Positions 28,950 to 39,457 of a stretch of DNA of 64,000 bases are shown here, in pieces. Each line of letters starts with the position of its first letter. Position 1 is the first letter of the stretch. A program made the translations under genes and the position numbers. The notes beneath the pieces are model-generated. The model was not told the DNA's origin. It made no database searches and saw nothing but the letters and a program-made list of their open reading frames with translations. The DNA comes from Brettanomyces bruxellensis (Eukaryota > Ascomycota > Pichiomycetes > Pichiales > Pichiaceae), in the NCBI RefSeq assembly GCF_011074885.1, contig NC_054690.1:687001-751000 (forward strand). The letters run 5' to 3'.

Positions 28950-31016
28950 ATGAGCTATCCTTTTCTGCCATCAAAAAAAGAAAAAAATGGTAATGATGGT
29001 GATGATGAAAGAGGTAATATCACAACAGAAGAAGTTGATGAGGGATCTTCCATTTTGCGATCACCTTCGGACAAAGACGACGATGATGATGACAGCTACA
29101 AACTAGCAGATATTTATACAAGTCGGCGATCATCTTTAAGAACCCCCAAGAAGCAAGAGATCGATGTGATACCGAGTAAGCATGTCATTCAAAAGACTCA
29201 ATTGCCTGCATTACAAATATCTCAAAACAAAATAGATGATAATAACCATAGTGATGATCAAAATAGCAATGAGACCGAAAATAATAGCGATGACTCCAGC
29301 AGACCTAATACACCTATTTCTAAAAATATTTCAACAACAAATACTCCAGATGCAAATATGCAAAATCAAATTGTACGCACACCGTCAAGGAGAAGTTCTA
29401 CGTCTAATTCTAAGACTTCGACACCTGGAAGATCAAACTCAAGAGGATCGACACCCAGAAAACCAACAACACCATTAATTCTTGAGGCCATGGAGGATGC
29501 TGCTACTCCCAGAAGAAATCGACTTCTTTTAACTCCAACAAGAAATAAGTCGAGAAGTCGGTATTCTCCTAAGGATGATTTGATGATGCTCGGTAAGCTT
29601 TTGTTCGCTGAAAAAGCAGATAAACCGCATAAAAAAAGAAAATTGGACTCTCCTAAAACTAGAGATGTTTTACCAGACGAACCCTTGAATAAGCTTTACA
29701 ACTTTGTGACCTCTAATAAGGAAACTACTGAGCAAGAATTACAGAGTAAGGCAGAAAAAGAGAATGAATACTTGGAGAATGAAAATAATGTTGACATCAC
29801 TACCACATCTACAGAAAATGCAAAAAGTTCGCAAAGAAACGCTGCAGATATCTTACGAGAGAGAGATAAGATATTGGAATCAAGCATTAGTATTGAAGAG
29901 CACAATGATTTTAATGATGGTGTTTTGAATGAAATAAATACGAACGACAATTCAGAGGTATCGGATTTATCTGAGCTGGATTCAGACCATTCTGTATCTC
30001 CTTCAAAGTCGATTGTATCAAGTAGATTATCGATCGCAACATCGATCGCAAATGATTCGAATGTTGCTATTCCAGAAGCTATTATAAGAGAGGAGGGAGC
30101 TTATGGGAGAGATCTCAGTGATGATCAAGAGGTCGAAAATGATGGTCACACATCTCTGTCGGACTTTTCATTTGGTAATGATGATGTTGGCTTTGATATT
30201 GACTCCTCAAGTAGAAATGATATTGACGATGACGCTGTCGACTTCGATCCGGATCTCTCACTTTTGAATGATGTGAGAATTGAGAGGCCAGAGCGTTTAT
30301 CATTTATTCCAATCAAGAGAAGTGAAGGTTCCGTTAAAAATAGTCAAGAAAATATGGAAAAAGTTACTGTGAATTCTATCGGAGCACCAATAATAAAGAA
30401 TATTTGCAAAGTTCTGTTACCGACGATCGCATCCAAAAAGCTCAAATCGCGAAAGACGTTGGATGTTCTTGATAAAATCAGTCGGGAGTTCTTTGAGCAA
30501 GAGATTGATGATTTGGAAGCTTATGCAAAGCATGATAAACGGAAAAGGATAACAGCAGAAGACGTCAAGTTGTTGATGCATAGATCTAACTTAACTGTTA
30601 CAACAGATTTAATGGATCTTCAGTCAAATTCGGTTGAAAGTGAAATTCTTCGGCTTGGGTCGCAGGCGTATGATATGGAGGATTTTCGAGTGCTAGAGAG
30701 AATACTATTCTCGAAGCAGATAAGTAAAGTCAGCAGAGAGAGAAAGAAAAGGGAAAGAAAGCTCAGAGAAGAGCAGCGGAAGAAAGAATATCATGTCAAC
30801 AAAGATAATAATAATTCAATTCATGCTGCTGATAGCGGTGAAGATGTTGCTGATGAAGGAACGTGGGTGGAAAATGCAAACTTAAATAATGAAATAAGGA
30901 CCCAAGATCTTGATAATTTAAAGAGCTCCATCGATATTGAAATAGGTGGAGATTTCATCGATTATGAGGGTATGCCAGAGATTCCCTTAGCGGAGGATGA
31001 GGATGAGGAAGAATAA
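28950..31016 (+). CDS. CNN1: CENP-T orthologue Cnn1 (inner kinetochore)
   Basis: Inner-kinetochore protein that pairs its histone fold with Wip1/CENP-W and recruits Ndc80 through its N-terminus. The histone fold lies at about residues 475-547, with the diagnostic end DLEAYAKHDKRKRITAEDV followed by LLMHR. It is then extended by a basic helix (RERKKRERKLREEQRKKE) and an acidic tail. The N-terminal two-thirds is disordered and Ser/Thr/Asp/Asn-rich with about a dozen SP/TP sites concentrated at about 55-205 (RTPKK, NTPIS, RTPSRR, STPGR, STPRK, LTPTR, YSPKD, DSPKT), fitting Cdk1 control of Ndc80 binding. At 688 residues it is almost twice ScCnn1 (361), closer to vertebrate CENP-T. The ATG overlaps a uORF stop. 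Confidence 0.85.
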   Translation: MSYPFLPSKKEKNGNDGDDERGNITTEEVDEGSSILRSPSDKDDDDDDSYKLADIYTSRRSSLRTPKKQEIDVIPSKHVIQKTQLPALQISQNKIDDNNHSDDQNSNETENNSDDSSRPNTPISKNISTTNTPDANMQNQIVRTPSRRSSTSNSKTSTPGRSNSRGSTPRKPTTPLILEAMEDAATPRRNRLLLTPTRNKSRSRYSPKDDLMMLGKLLFAEKADKPHKKRKLDSPKTRDVLPDEPLNKLYNFVTSNKETTEQELQSKAEKENEYLENENNVDITTTSTENAKSSQRNAADILRERDKILESSISIEEHNDFNDGVLNEINTNDNSEVSDLSELDSDHSVSPSKSIVSSRLSIATSIANDSNVAIPEAIIREEGAYGRDLSDDQEVENDGHTSLSDFSFGNDDVGFDIDSSSRNDIDDDAVDFDPDLSLLNDVRIERPERLSFIPIKRSEGSVKNSQENMEKVTVNSIGAPIIKNICKVLLPTIASKKLKSRKTLDVLDKISREFFEQEIDDLEAYAKHDKRKRITAEDVKLLMHRSNLTVTTDLMDLQSNSVESEILRLGSQAYDMEDFRVLERILFSKQISKVSRERKKRERKLREEQRKKEYHVNKDNNNSIHAADSGEDVADEGTWVENANLNNEIRTQDLDNLKSSIDIEIGGDFIDYEGMPEIPLAEDEDEEE

Positions 31017-31303
31017 ATCTGTGATCTTCCTTTGTACAATTTTATATAATGTATATTAGTGTGAATATCGGTATCATCTATTACACAGATTGGTAGTGCA
31101 GATCGTAAAACGAGGTTGAAAAAAAAAAAAAAAAGTTGGTCGAATAAGTTATCTCCTTATCCTATCTTCGTTTTTAAAGCGTGTGGCTCAGATCTTGCGT
31201 CTTTAGATGTGCATAAAATTTTACAAAGATAGGGACAACCCATTTAAGTATATAGGTAACTTTAATCACCAATAGTTATATTATCATTCAACGGCAAGAA
31301 AAT
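31017..31303. other. CNN1-MTO1 intergenic, A16 tract
   Basis: 287 bp between two tandem plus-strand genes, with a 16-nt A run at 31119-31134. Presumed CNN1 3' end and MTO1 promoter. Confidence 0.4.
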
Positions 31304-33338
31304 ATGTTTAGCACAATTGCAAAGAAGAATTTGAGGAGTCTTTTGCATACTCTTGAACAGAGAAGAAATATCATTCTAACTAGAGATATAGAGGAACAAC
31401 TCAGCAGCAAGCCTATGAAACCCGTTATTGTCGTCGGAGGAGGGCATGCAGGTGTGGAAGCTGCTACAGGAAGTGCTCGTTCTGGTGCCCAGACCACAAT
31501 TATTACGCCTGATATTTACAAAATCGGAGTAACATCTTGCAACCCAGCTTTTGGGAGGCATCGGAAAAGGTACATTGCTTAAGGAAATAGATGCTTTGGA
31601 CGGTTCCGCACCACGGATCGTTGACAAGGCTGGTATCCAGTTTAAGGTCTTAAATAGATCACGTGGTGCAGCTGTGTGGGGCCACCGAGCACAGATAGAT
31701 AGAGAGCTATACAGATGTGAAATGGAAGATTATGTAGCCAATTACCCAAACTTGGAAGTGTATGAAGGGAAGATTGAAGATTTGATCATCGAAGAATTTG
31801 ACAAATGTGATTCAAATGGACGTTCTTATGGCAAAGTAAGAGGTGTGATCTTGGGAAATGGTGAGATGTTAAGGTGTGAGAAAGTGGTGATTACCACAGG
31901 AACATTTTTGGGTGCTGAAATTCACATCGGGCTGAAAGCTTGGCCTGCCGGACGAATAGGTGAGTGTGCATCATACGGATTGAGTGATACATTCAAGCGC
32001 ATCCATTTCCGTATGGGAAGGCTTAAAACAGGAACTCCACCTAGGCTTTCTGGTAGAACCATAGATTACACTAAGGTAAAGAAGGAATATGGAGATATGC
32101 CGCCTGAACCAATGAGTTTTATACATGATTCTCCGTCTATCAAAGCAGACGATCAGATTCTGTGCTATTCCACGCACACAACAGAGCCTTTGAGGAATTT
32201 GGTTCTTGCGAACTTAGACAAGTCCATACACATTAAACAGGATGTTAAGGGACCCCGTTACTGTCCATCACTTGAGTCAAAATTGATACGTTTCAAAGAT
32301 AAAAAGGAGCACAGAGTTTGGCTGGAGCCTGAGGGATTTCACACAGATGTAATGTATCCGAATGGAATTTCTAACACGATGCCTGAAGATATCCAGGATA
32401 AGCTGCTTAGGATGATCATTGGTTTAGAACGTGTCAAAATGCTTCAACCGGCATATGGTGTTGAATATGATTACATAGATCCTAGGGAACTTCGCCGAAC
32501 ATTGGAGACGAAGCTAGTAGATGGATTGTTTTTAGCAGGACAAATAAACGGAACAACTGGTTATGAAGAAGCAGCTGCACAGGGAATAGTTGCTGGAATT
32601 AATGCTGGCCTCTCCTCTTTAAATAAAGAGCAGCTCAAATTGGACAGAGCGGACGGATATATTGGAGTTTTGATCGATGACTTGGTCACCAAGGGTGTTA
32701 CTGAACCTTATAGAATGTTCACCTCGAGATCAGAATTTCGTGTCAGTGCACGTTCTGATAATGCGGATAGACGTCTCACCGAATTGGGAAGAAAGCTTGG
32801 ATGCATTCGGGATGAGAGATGGGATTCATACTCCACTGACAAGAGATTGTATGATGAAGCCATGAGCAAGTTGAGCTCATTCGTGTTAAGTACTAATAAA
32901 TGGGGACGCCAATTGACGACGATTAACATCTCTGATGATTCCACTAAACAGTCGGCATTCGAAATTTTAAGATATCCTCATGTTGTTTTGGATGATGTTC
33001 TAAGAATTGTGGAAGATCCATTTTTGACAAGCTTACCCCGAAGGATTAAGGTCGCTATAAAGGTTGAAGGTAATTATCAAGGTTATATGAGCAAGGAGAG
33101 GGCGTATATCAGAGCATTTAGATCCGATGAGAAATTACCATTACCAATCGACTTTGATTATTCCTCTATTTCAAGTTTGTCATCCGAGGTGATTGAATTA
33201 TTAAATGAGGTGAAACCGGAAACAATTGGACAAGCTCGTAGAATTCAAGGTGTTACACCTGTAGCAATATTCGAACTTTACCGTGTGAGTAAGCATGGAT
33301 GGAGTGCGGAAGAAGCAGATGATGAATTTCCTGAATGA
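31304..33338 (+). CDS. MTO1: Mto1 (MnmG/GidA), mitochondrial tRNA U34 modification; frame broken near 31553
   Basis: FAD protein that with Mss1 installs the carboxymethylaminomethyl group at U34 of mitochondrial tRNAs. The first 92 codons (from ATG 31304) give a presequence-like N-terminus and the FAD-binding [12 protein letters not shown]. At SCNPAFG the frame stops making sense and the family continuation [17 protein letters not shown] is in the +1 frame, at GGGAGG 31553-31558: one G too many relative to an intact frame. The rest is full length: [52 protein letters not shown] and the C-terminal helical domain. CTG at 31932 falls on a conserved Leu. No intron signals are present. A base error or allele difference is most likely; HAP2 and CSE1 follow, as in S. 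cerevisiae. Confidence 0.93.
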
Positions 33339-33701
33339 TGCACAACCTCTGCCCTGTGTACTTTCTTTATTTATTCACGTGTATATATGTTTAGCCCAAA
33401 AAATCTTGCACAGTTTTATTTACCAGACAGTAGACTACGTTTGGATGTTTAAGTTTAATCAATAAATATATGAATTTGGTAAATCGCACATTTTAAATAA
33501 ATAATTGGCAATGGTGATTGCCTTGCAGTTTTCATCACTAGCATCTAATCACCGTGTTATTATTGCCATATCTACGCATCCATCTAGCGTAACTAAACAC
33601 CACACCAAAGAAACAGAAATAAGCAAAACGATACATTATTTCTCAGATAAGTCTCTTCAATGTTATATCGGCCGTTTTTCTAATGCACTTCAAGTAACAC
33701 C
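33339..33701. other. MTO1 3' flank
   Basis: 363 bp. AT-rich 3' region with CACGTG at 33378-33383. The overlapping 155-codon plus-strand frame (33505-33972) is mostly antisense to the small minus-strand ORF and has no protein character. Confidence 0.4.
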
Positions 33702-33956
33702 TTACTGTTTACTTTTCAAGGCCAACTCCTGCCGTTTTATTTCATCTATCCTTTGGAATGCAGATCTTTGTGAATCACTTGTTGGGAATTCAAGAAGATT
33801 GTTTCTCCATTTATTGAAAGATTTCCGCACACCAAGGTCAAAGTTTCTGTCTATCTCCCAAAAGGCCCATCCTCCAACTAATGCAGTTGCTGCAACCGGT
33901 TGCCTGATGAAAAAGAATAAAAGAACTGCTGGTCTAAATGCAGATGCGTATGCCAT
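33702..33956 (-). CDS. Small one-helix protein of unknown function (84 residues)
   Basis: Open frame with clean ATG (complement 33954-33956). The product begins MAYASAFRPAVLL, with one hydrophobic segment (about 9-36, including VAATALVGGWAFWEI), then a charged amphipathic tail with Arg/Lys/Asn (FDLGVRKSFNKWRNNLLEF) and a helix ending LALKSKQ. Composition is that of a small mitochondrial inner-membrane protein, but I do not recognise the family. An overlapping frame on the plus strand is longer (155 codons) yet looks random. Convergent with MTO1. The upstream region has GTAAGT and a CTTAAC-like string, so a 5'-UTR intron is possible but unproven. Confidence 0.45.
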   Translation of the reverse strand: MAYASAFRPAVLLFFFIRQPVAATALVGGWAFWEIDRNFDLGVRKSFNKWRNNLLEFPTSDSQRSAFQRIDEIKRQELALKSKQ

Positions 33957-34847
33957 TTCTTATTGTCAATAATCAAAGATGATTTTTTTTGAGAAAGTTA
34001 AGAAGGCTATCGGCAAACCGAAACTTACGAAAATGAATGTTGAAGTTACAAACCGAAGAATAAGATTAAGCTCAGAGGAAAAGCTGAGGAAGAAAAAATA
34101 AAAGGTTATGTTGTTTCCGCATATAAACATAATTTGTTGATTTAATTTATGTTTATGCATATTTAATGCGATTCCGAATTTGAATTTCCGGACATACCGC
34201 TCTTCTTCAGTGGCTTTATATGGACAGCCTTTATCTTTAATGGTGCTTCATCTTTAATGGTGTCTTCGTCATTTCTATAGGACATGTCAGAAATGTTTCC
34301 TTCAATTCTCGCTGAGTTATGTGTCGAATGGAGTTTGTTATGGCATTTTCTATTACTATGTTCCGTAACTCCGATAGACTGAATAAATTTCTTGAATCGG
34401 GCTTGCATTTGAATACTCCCATTTTCATCTAATTTTCTTGGATACAAACTCTACATAATGATACAGTTAATGATTTTTCATAGATGATTGAAAATTACGT
34501 TATCTTTTTCGACATGAAATAGTAGTCAATTCTGAGAAGATCATCATCATATTACCCAGTCCTTTTTTTCAGTAGTTCAGTTTTTCCTACATTGTCTTTT
34601 TTTTTTCTCTCTCTCTTTTAAGCGTAAGTATCTCCTATTATAGTTTGATTCAAAAAGGCTATGGCGTTTTGATTTCGATATACTAATTAATCAATTACCA
34701 GATCATTTAATATTGAACATCTCTCTAAATATATTATACCCATCTCTCTCCCTGCATAAGCTCTAAGCAAATAAGTGGTGTAGGTTAGTATCTCACCGTT
34801 TATTTTTCTGCTTTCATCTCTTCGTGCAAAGCCTATATTTATTGACA
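33957..34847. other. HAP2 upstream region
   Basis: 891 bp. Short minus-strand frames (34163-34447 from a TTG; 34237-34428) overlap one another and look random. A pyrimidine-rich tract (34590-34619) precedes HAP2. ATTTATGTTTA (34145-34155) matches the S. cerevisiae origin consensus by chance level. No gene is called. Confidence 0.4.
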
Positions 34848-35609
34848 ATGTCCGGCACATTTCCAAACACATTAACTCCCCAGCAGCTTGATGAATATCA
34901 ACAACAGCTACGACAGCTTCAATTACAACAGCAACAGTCGCAGCAGCGGACAAACGAGCAGCTTCAACAAGCACAAAATACACAAAATATACAAGTGCCA
35001 CAAAATGTGCAGGTACAGCAACAAGCCCAACAAGCCCAGCAGACACAACAGGCACAACAGGTACATTACCAAACATATTACCAACAACATGTTCCCGCCG
35101 GTTATGCTGGTGCTGGTCAGATTAGCAATGTTGTTTCAGGTCCTTTAGCCGGTCCCAATATTCCGCCAGTTGTTGATCCTAGTAAAAATTCTGGAAACGT
35201 TATTACGCAGAATCAGCAGATACCGGCGGCTCAGCAACATCCTGCAGCACCTGTGGCACAAGAGCAACCTTATTATGTCAATGCAAAGCAGTACCATCGA
35301 ATACTTAAAAGAAGAATAGCACGTGCAAAATTGGAAGAGAGTCTCAAAATACAGAAGAGAAGAAAGCCATATCTTCATGAGTCCCGACATAAACACGCTA
35401 TGAGAAGGCCTCGTGGACAAGGGGGAAGGTTTCTTACTGCTGCTGAAATTGCAGAACTTGAAAGGAAGAAACAGATTAAAGCTTTGGAAACCAAGAAGGG
35501 CTCAAGCGAAAAAGAAGCTAGTGTCAAGCATGATCATTCCCAGAAAGCAGGTTCCGAAGATAGCTCGTCACCCTCCAGAATAGATGAGCATGCATCTCCT
35601 GTCAAATAA
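34848..35609 (+). CDS. HAP2: CCAAT-binding factor subunit Hap2 (NF-YA)
   Basis: DNA-contacting subunit of the Hap2/3/4/5 CCAAT-binding activator of respiratory genes. 253 residues from the ATG at 34848 (an upstream GTG extends the frame by eight codons and is ignored); ScHap2 is 265. The first 90 residues are Gln-rich, an activation-type region. The conserved core (about 142-200) has the subunit-association helix [20 protein letters not shown] and the DNA-binding part [20 protein letters not shown] followed by GGRFLTAAE. The C-terminus is Lys/Ser-rich. Gene order MTO1-HAP2-CSE1 is the same as S. cerevisiae YGL236W-237C-238W. Confidence 0.97.
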   Translation: MSGTFPNTLTPQQLDEYQQQLRQLQLQQQQSQQRTNEQLQQAQNTQNIQVPQNVQVQQQAQQAQQTQQAQQVHYQTYYQQHVPAGYAGAGQISNVVSGPLAGPNIPPVVDPSKNSGNVITQNQQIPAAQQHPAAPVAQEQPYYVNAKQYHRILKRRIARAKLEESLKIQKRRKPYLHESRHKHAMRRPRGQGGRFLTAAEIAELERKKQIKALETKKGSSEKEASVKHDHSQKAGSEDSSSPSRIDEHASPVK

Positions 35610-35931
35610 AGTTTAGAGAAAAGGCACGGTGATCATATTTAATACCAGTCTGGCCAGTTTTATCACAGCATACTCCCGCTAGTGTTATTATTTAATTACG
35701 TGCTCCTCAGCTCTGATCCATCCTACTTCTTTCATATTCCTGTACTTTAGACCCGGAGTCAGTCGAAGAGCTGTTCTGTTTCATATGTTCCTTCTTCCCT
35801 CTATGTACCTTACCGTTCCGTAATAGAAACAAATGTCGAAAAGATCTTTTATTCTTTGTTTCCAAATTGTAAAGTTATATATGATTTCAAAGTTTATATA
35901 TACTAATATTTCACTCTCTTTCAATTTTCTA
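35610..35931. other. Convergent intergenic HAP2/CSE1
   Basis: 322 bp between convergent 3' ends, AT-rich. Nothing else seen. Confidence 0.45.
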
Positions 35932-38862
35932 TTAATGAATGTATGATAACTTCTTCAATGCCTCATTCAACTCTGGATCTCCAATACTGCTCAATGCCGA
36001 AATTAAATTTTGAAAGCCGTTCATCGCACCCAATTTAGCTTTAACATACTGAGTAATCATATCACGGTTCTTTATGTTACTTATTGGATCAACAGTATTC
36101 GATCTGATTATATTGAGCTCATTGTAGCTGGAGCCAAAAGTCATCTCATCATTATCTAAATTCTGCAATATTTCCAGACTTTCATCCATATTCTTATAAT
36201 TTTTAATCGAATCTGAAACAAGTAATTTGAACACCTCAGCAATCGTTCTTAATGACCGTTCCTTGCCAACAGACTCGAAATTTTCAACAACAACATTTGT
36301 GAGGCCGACCATTAAAATCTTTTTATCCACCAAGTTATTAAATGTATTGATGCGAGGAATGATGAAGTGGTCGGCTATCTGTCCGAACAATCCATTTTGA
36401 ACATTGTCCACAAATTTAATGGTAAATTGTGAATTAAGACCATTTACGTCAATGACCTGAGAATCAGACACTGGAAGGCATGAGATCCAGCATAAGAAAA
36501 TGATAAACTGTTTGACAAACTTTTCTGTTTTATAGCTTTGAAGGCGGGTCATGATAATAACACATATCTCCTTCAGATAATTCTGAGTATACTGAAGATT
36601 TATAGAGGTTAAAATTGTTTCCAAAATATGGAATCCCAAATTGTCGTTAACCTTCGATGAAATGAGTTTTTGAAATACTCCTAAGATCGGCTTCAGTTGC
36701 TCGGCATTGGAAAATGATGAGGGTGATGAGCTAACAATAGCGGAAATCAATCTAGAAATGGCTGGAATGTTACCTTTATATTCCCAAACAGCAGGTGAGC
36801 ATAATGGCTTTATAATCTGATGGTATTCCTCTGGTATTGGTTTTCCCTTTGGGAACACCTCTAAACAGTAAGCTAGTATCTGGAACACATATGGAACAAA
36901 CTCCTGAACCTCCTGATTAAGTAGACCAAAGAGTGTTGGTTTGATGATTGTTAAATACTGTTCGATGGAAGATGAGTAATCCGTAAGTATAACACATATC
37001 GATTCAAATGTATAATGAGAAAACTTTGGATTTGAAGGATTCTTGCTGATAATTTGCACGATTTTTAGAAGTTGTTGCAAGACATCATTTGGATCCTGTA
37101 GGGATGTTCTAGTTGTCAATAGAACTCTCATGACGCATTTCATCAAAAATTCATTTTCAGACAATTTCTCGGGCGTAGAACCATTTTTAAGCATCAATCC
37201 AAACAAGTTTGTAAGCAGCTCCTTGACAACAGATGGGTTAATGTCATTCTGATCAAATAAAAGTTTTTGATGTTCAGTTGGGTCTCTCAAAGAGAGAATT
37301 TTTTCAATTGTAACCGCAGCGTATGTGTAAACAACATAATTGTTATCCTGAAAGTGGGCAGAAAGTAATGGAAAAGCTTCACTTAATTGCCGCTTTGTCA
37401 ATTGCTTCCTAAAAGTGAATATGTATTTGATAGCATCCACCTTTAATATAGGGTAAGCATCGCTTGAAACAAGGTCTGGTGCAACATAGCTGGTGAAAAA
37501 TGCAATGACATCTACCAAAAGATTTGTTACCGTGACACCAGCATTAGTCAACGATCCTTTTGCAGCAATCGCGCTGAATAAGTATATTGCAATATCCTTT
37601 GATTTCCAATTAGAGTGATCAGCCTGAAAATTACTCAGATAACTATTCACGTAGCTTAGTATAACTTCGGTAACAACCTTCTCGTTTGTCTCCTTCAATG
37701 CTCTCAAAAACTCGGTGGCAGCACGCCTTCTCGTATCTGAATCTGATCCTTCAAGATCCCTCCTAATATATTCAATCGGATCATCCTCAAACATTTCCTC
37801 GTCCGACTCTCTAAGTGTGATGTTTGGAAGGATAATTTTCTCTGTAATCTGCTTCAGAGCCTCTTCGTTATTAAGTGTAGGAGCATAAGTTGGGGCTGCA
37901 GCAATGGCAGTTAAAAATTGAAGGGCCCTTGATGCCAATATATCATACTTTGGCTGCATGGTAATATTCTTCAATAAATCCCAGACAGTCTGAATAAAGT
38001 CGGGAATGAATGAATGAAACTCTTCTTCATATCTAGTAGTATACAACTGAATAAGTTCGCATATACTTATTTTAACTTGGGTAGTGAGATCCACTTCTTC
38101 ATCTTCCGATGGATCCTCCAGAAGTGTGTTGTGATACTTTAAATATTTATGAACAACGGTCATCCCATCCTTTAGGTGATCCTCAAAAAATTCAGGGATA
38201 TCCTGGCAGTTTAAATCATAATATATCTTAATTAGGAGTAACATGTTCTCCAAAAGCAATGATAAGTTTTCCTTTGGTCCAGATTCTGCTTGGTCAATAA
38301 GCTGGTTGACGCAAAGAAGCAAATCCAAGAATGGCTTGGCAAATTTCTCCAATACAAACTTGATCTCAAGGAACAATTCATCAGACCTGAACAATGGTCT
38401 CCAACGTTTGAAAATGGAATGGGCAATTTTCAAAATACCCTTATCAGTGACCATATCGTTCGGACCCAACTTCTGTACAAGTTCATCTAATAATTCAGGC
38501 CACATTTGTGGAAATTCTGACTCCGCAATGATGGAAATAGACTCACCTATCTGCACCTGAAGATGATCAGGCAAATGAATCAATAAGTTTACTATCTCTC
38601 GTTTAATTGCAGCCACATCCTCATCGTGAAGATGATAATGACCATCTTCATCAATCCATTTCCTCTTGACCAAATTTTTAAAGTACAAAGCGCCGGCAAG
38701 ACGAATACCCATGTCCATCTTATCAGAAGAAACAATATTAAGCAACGTCAATGGGAAGCCTTGATGAGCATCGAGACTTCTAAGTCCATTTTCAGATTCC
38801 TTAGCTGTTGACGGTTGAAGGGACTTCGCAAGAAGTTGTACCACTGTATTGGTGTCAGACAT
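35932..38862 (-). CDS. CSE1: Exportin-2 Cse1 (importin-alpha re-export)
   Basis: Karyopherin that returns importin-alpha (Srp1) to the cytoplasm with Ran-GTP. 976 residues (ScCse1: 960), clean ATG. The importin-beta N domain is visible at about 20-105: NGLRSLDAHQGFPLTLLNIV, IRLAGALYFKNLVKRKW, and SEFPQMWPELLDEL. The CSE1-specific region includes EEMFEDDPIEYIRRDLEGSD (about 355-374) and RRRAATEFLRAL, and the family C-terminal half is complete. One of three karyopherin-beta genes in this window. Its position beside HAP2 and MTO1 is conserved in S. cerevisiae. Confidence 0.97.
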   Translation of the reverse strand: MSDTNTVVQLLAKSLQPSTAKESENGLRSLDAHQGFPLTLLNIVSSDKMDMGIRLAGALYFKNLVKRKWIDEDGHYHLHDEDVAAIKREIVNLLIHLPDHLQVQIGESISIIAESEFPQMWPELLDELVQKLGPNDMVTDKGILKIAHSIFKRWRPLFRSDELFLEIKFVLEKFAKPFLDLLLCVNQLIDQAESGPKENLSLLLENMLLLIKIYYDLNCQDIPEFFEDHLKDGMTVVHKYLKYHNTLLEDPSEDEEVDLTTQVKISICELIQLYTTRYEEEFHSFIPDFIQTVWDLLKNITMQPKYDILASRALQFLTAIAAAPTYAPTLNNEEALKQITEKIILPNITLRESDEEMFEDDPIEYIRRDLEGSDSDTRRRAATEFLRALKETNEKVVTEVILSYVNSYLSNFQADHSNWKSKDIAIYLFSAIAAKGSLTNAGVTVTNLLVDVIAFFTSYVAPDLVSSDAYPILKVDAIKYIFTFRKQLTKRQLSEAFPLLSAHFQDNNYVVYTYAAVTIEKILSLRDPTEHQKLLFDQNDINPSVVKELLTNLFGLMLKNGSTPEKLSENEFLMKCVMRVLLTTRTSLQDPNDVLQQLLKIVQIISKNPSNPKFSHYTFESICVILTDYSSSIEQYLTIIKPTLFGLLNQEVQEFVPYVFQILAYCLEVFPKGKPIPEEYHQIIKPLCSPAVWEYKGNIPAISRLISAIVSSSPSSFSNAEQLKPILGVFQKLISSKVNDNLGFHILETILTSINLQYTQNYLKEICVIIMTRLQSYKTEKFVKQFIIFLCWISCLPVSDSQVIDVNGLNSQFTIKFVDNVQNGLFGQIADHFIIPRINTFNNLVDKKILMVGLTNVVVENFESVGKERSLRTIAEVFKLLVSDSIKNYKNMDESLEILQNLDNDEMTFGSSYNELNIIRSNTVDPISNIKNRDMITQYVKAKLGAMNGFQNLISALSSIGDPELNEALKKLSYIH

Positions 38863-39457
38863 AATTCAGTGTACTATGCTTGATTTCTCCGTGAAAATAA
38901 AGACTACAAGTAAAGGAATATGCCTTCACAATCGAAGAGAAGAACACGCGAGATCTATTTACTTTTAGATCATTTTTCGGTAATTTTCACTGTGTGCAAA
39001 TTTAAAGGGGAGGTACGGATGGAAAAAAAATTTTAAATGCGGCTGTGCACTAATAGATTTTTGAGGTATGTGTTATGCTATCAGTGAGAACATCCCAAAT
39101 GCAACATTATCTCACAACCAACGGCACACTATTTGCTTTATTTCGACCCGATTGGTTTGTCAAACCAAAATTAGTACTTGTGTAAATTTATTTATCTGTT
39201 TGAAGTGTGCCTCAAAATTCCCAAGTGTACTGATGTTTCCTAAGAAGCATTTGGATTTTGACCACAATATAGTAATATTTTTCAGTTTACAGCTTCAACC
39301 TTCACATTAGTTTCTCGTTGCCAGAACGATCATTACTTTGTTGTATTTGGCGATTTAACTATTCCCTAGTATTATCGAGTCACCCACTACATGGTTCTAA
39401 ACTCCATTTCTTTAAATTCAAATACTTTTACAAAATATCACAGTGGTCCATCCAAAT
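38863..39457. other. CSE1 upstream region / myosin 3' flank
   Basis: 595 bp between two minus-strand genes. The plus-strand frame 39068-39310 is Cys/Ile/Phe-rich and looks random. Presumed CSE1 promoter. Confidence 0.4.

Noticed and set aside
31932..31934. Possible CTG reassignment
   Set aside because: CTG encodes the Leu of the conserved His-Ile-Gly-Leu motif of MnmG/Mto1, so the standard code holds.
33505..33972. 155-codon plus-strand frame
   Set aside because: Mixed random composition, opposite a more protein-like minus-strand ORF and antisense to it.
34145..34155. ATTTATGTTTA, perfect match to the S. cerevisiae origin consensus
   Set aside because: The motif is common by chance in AT-rich DNA and origin rules differ in other yeasts.
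34163..34447. Overlapping small minus-strand frames upstream of HAP2
   Set aside because: Two frames over the same bases, one from TTG, neither with recognisable sequence.
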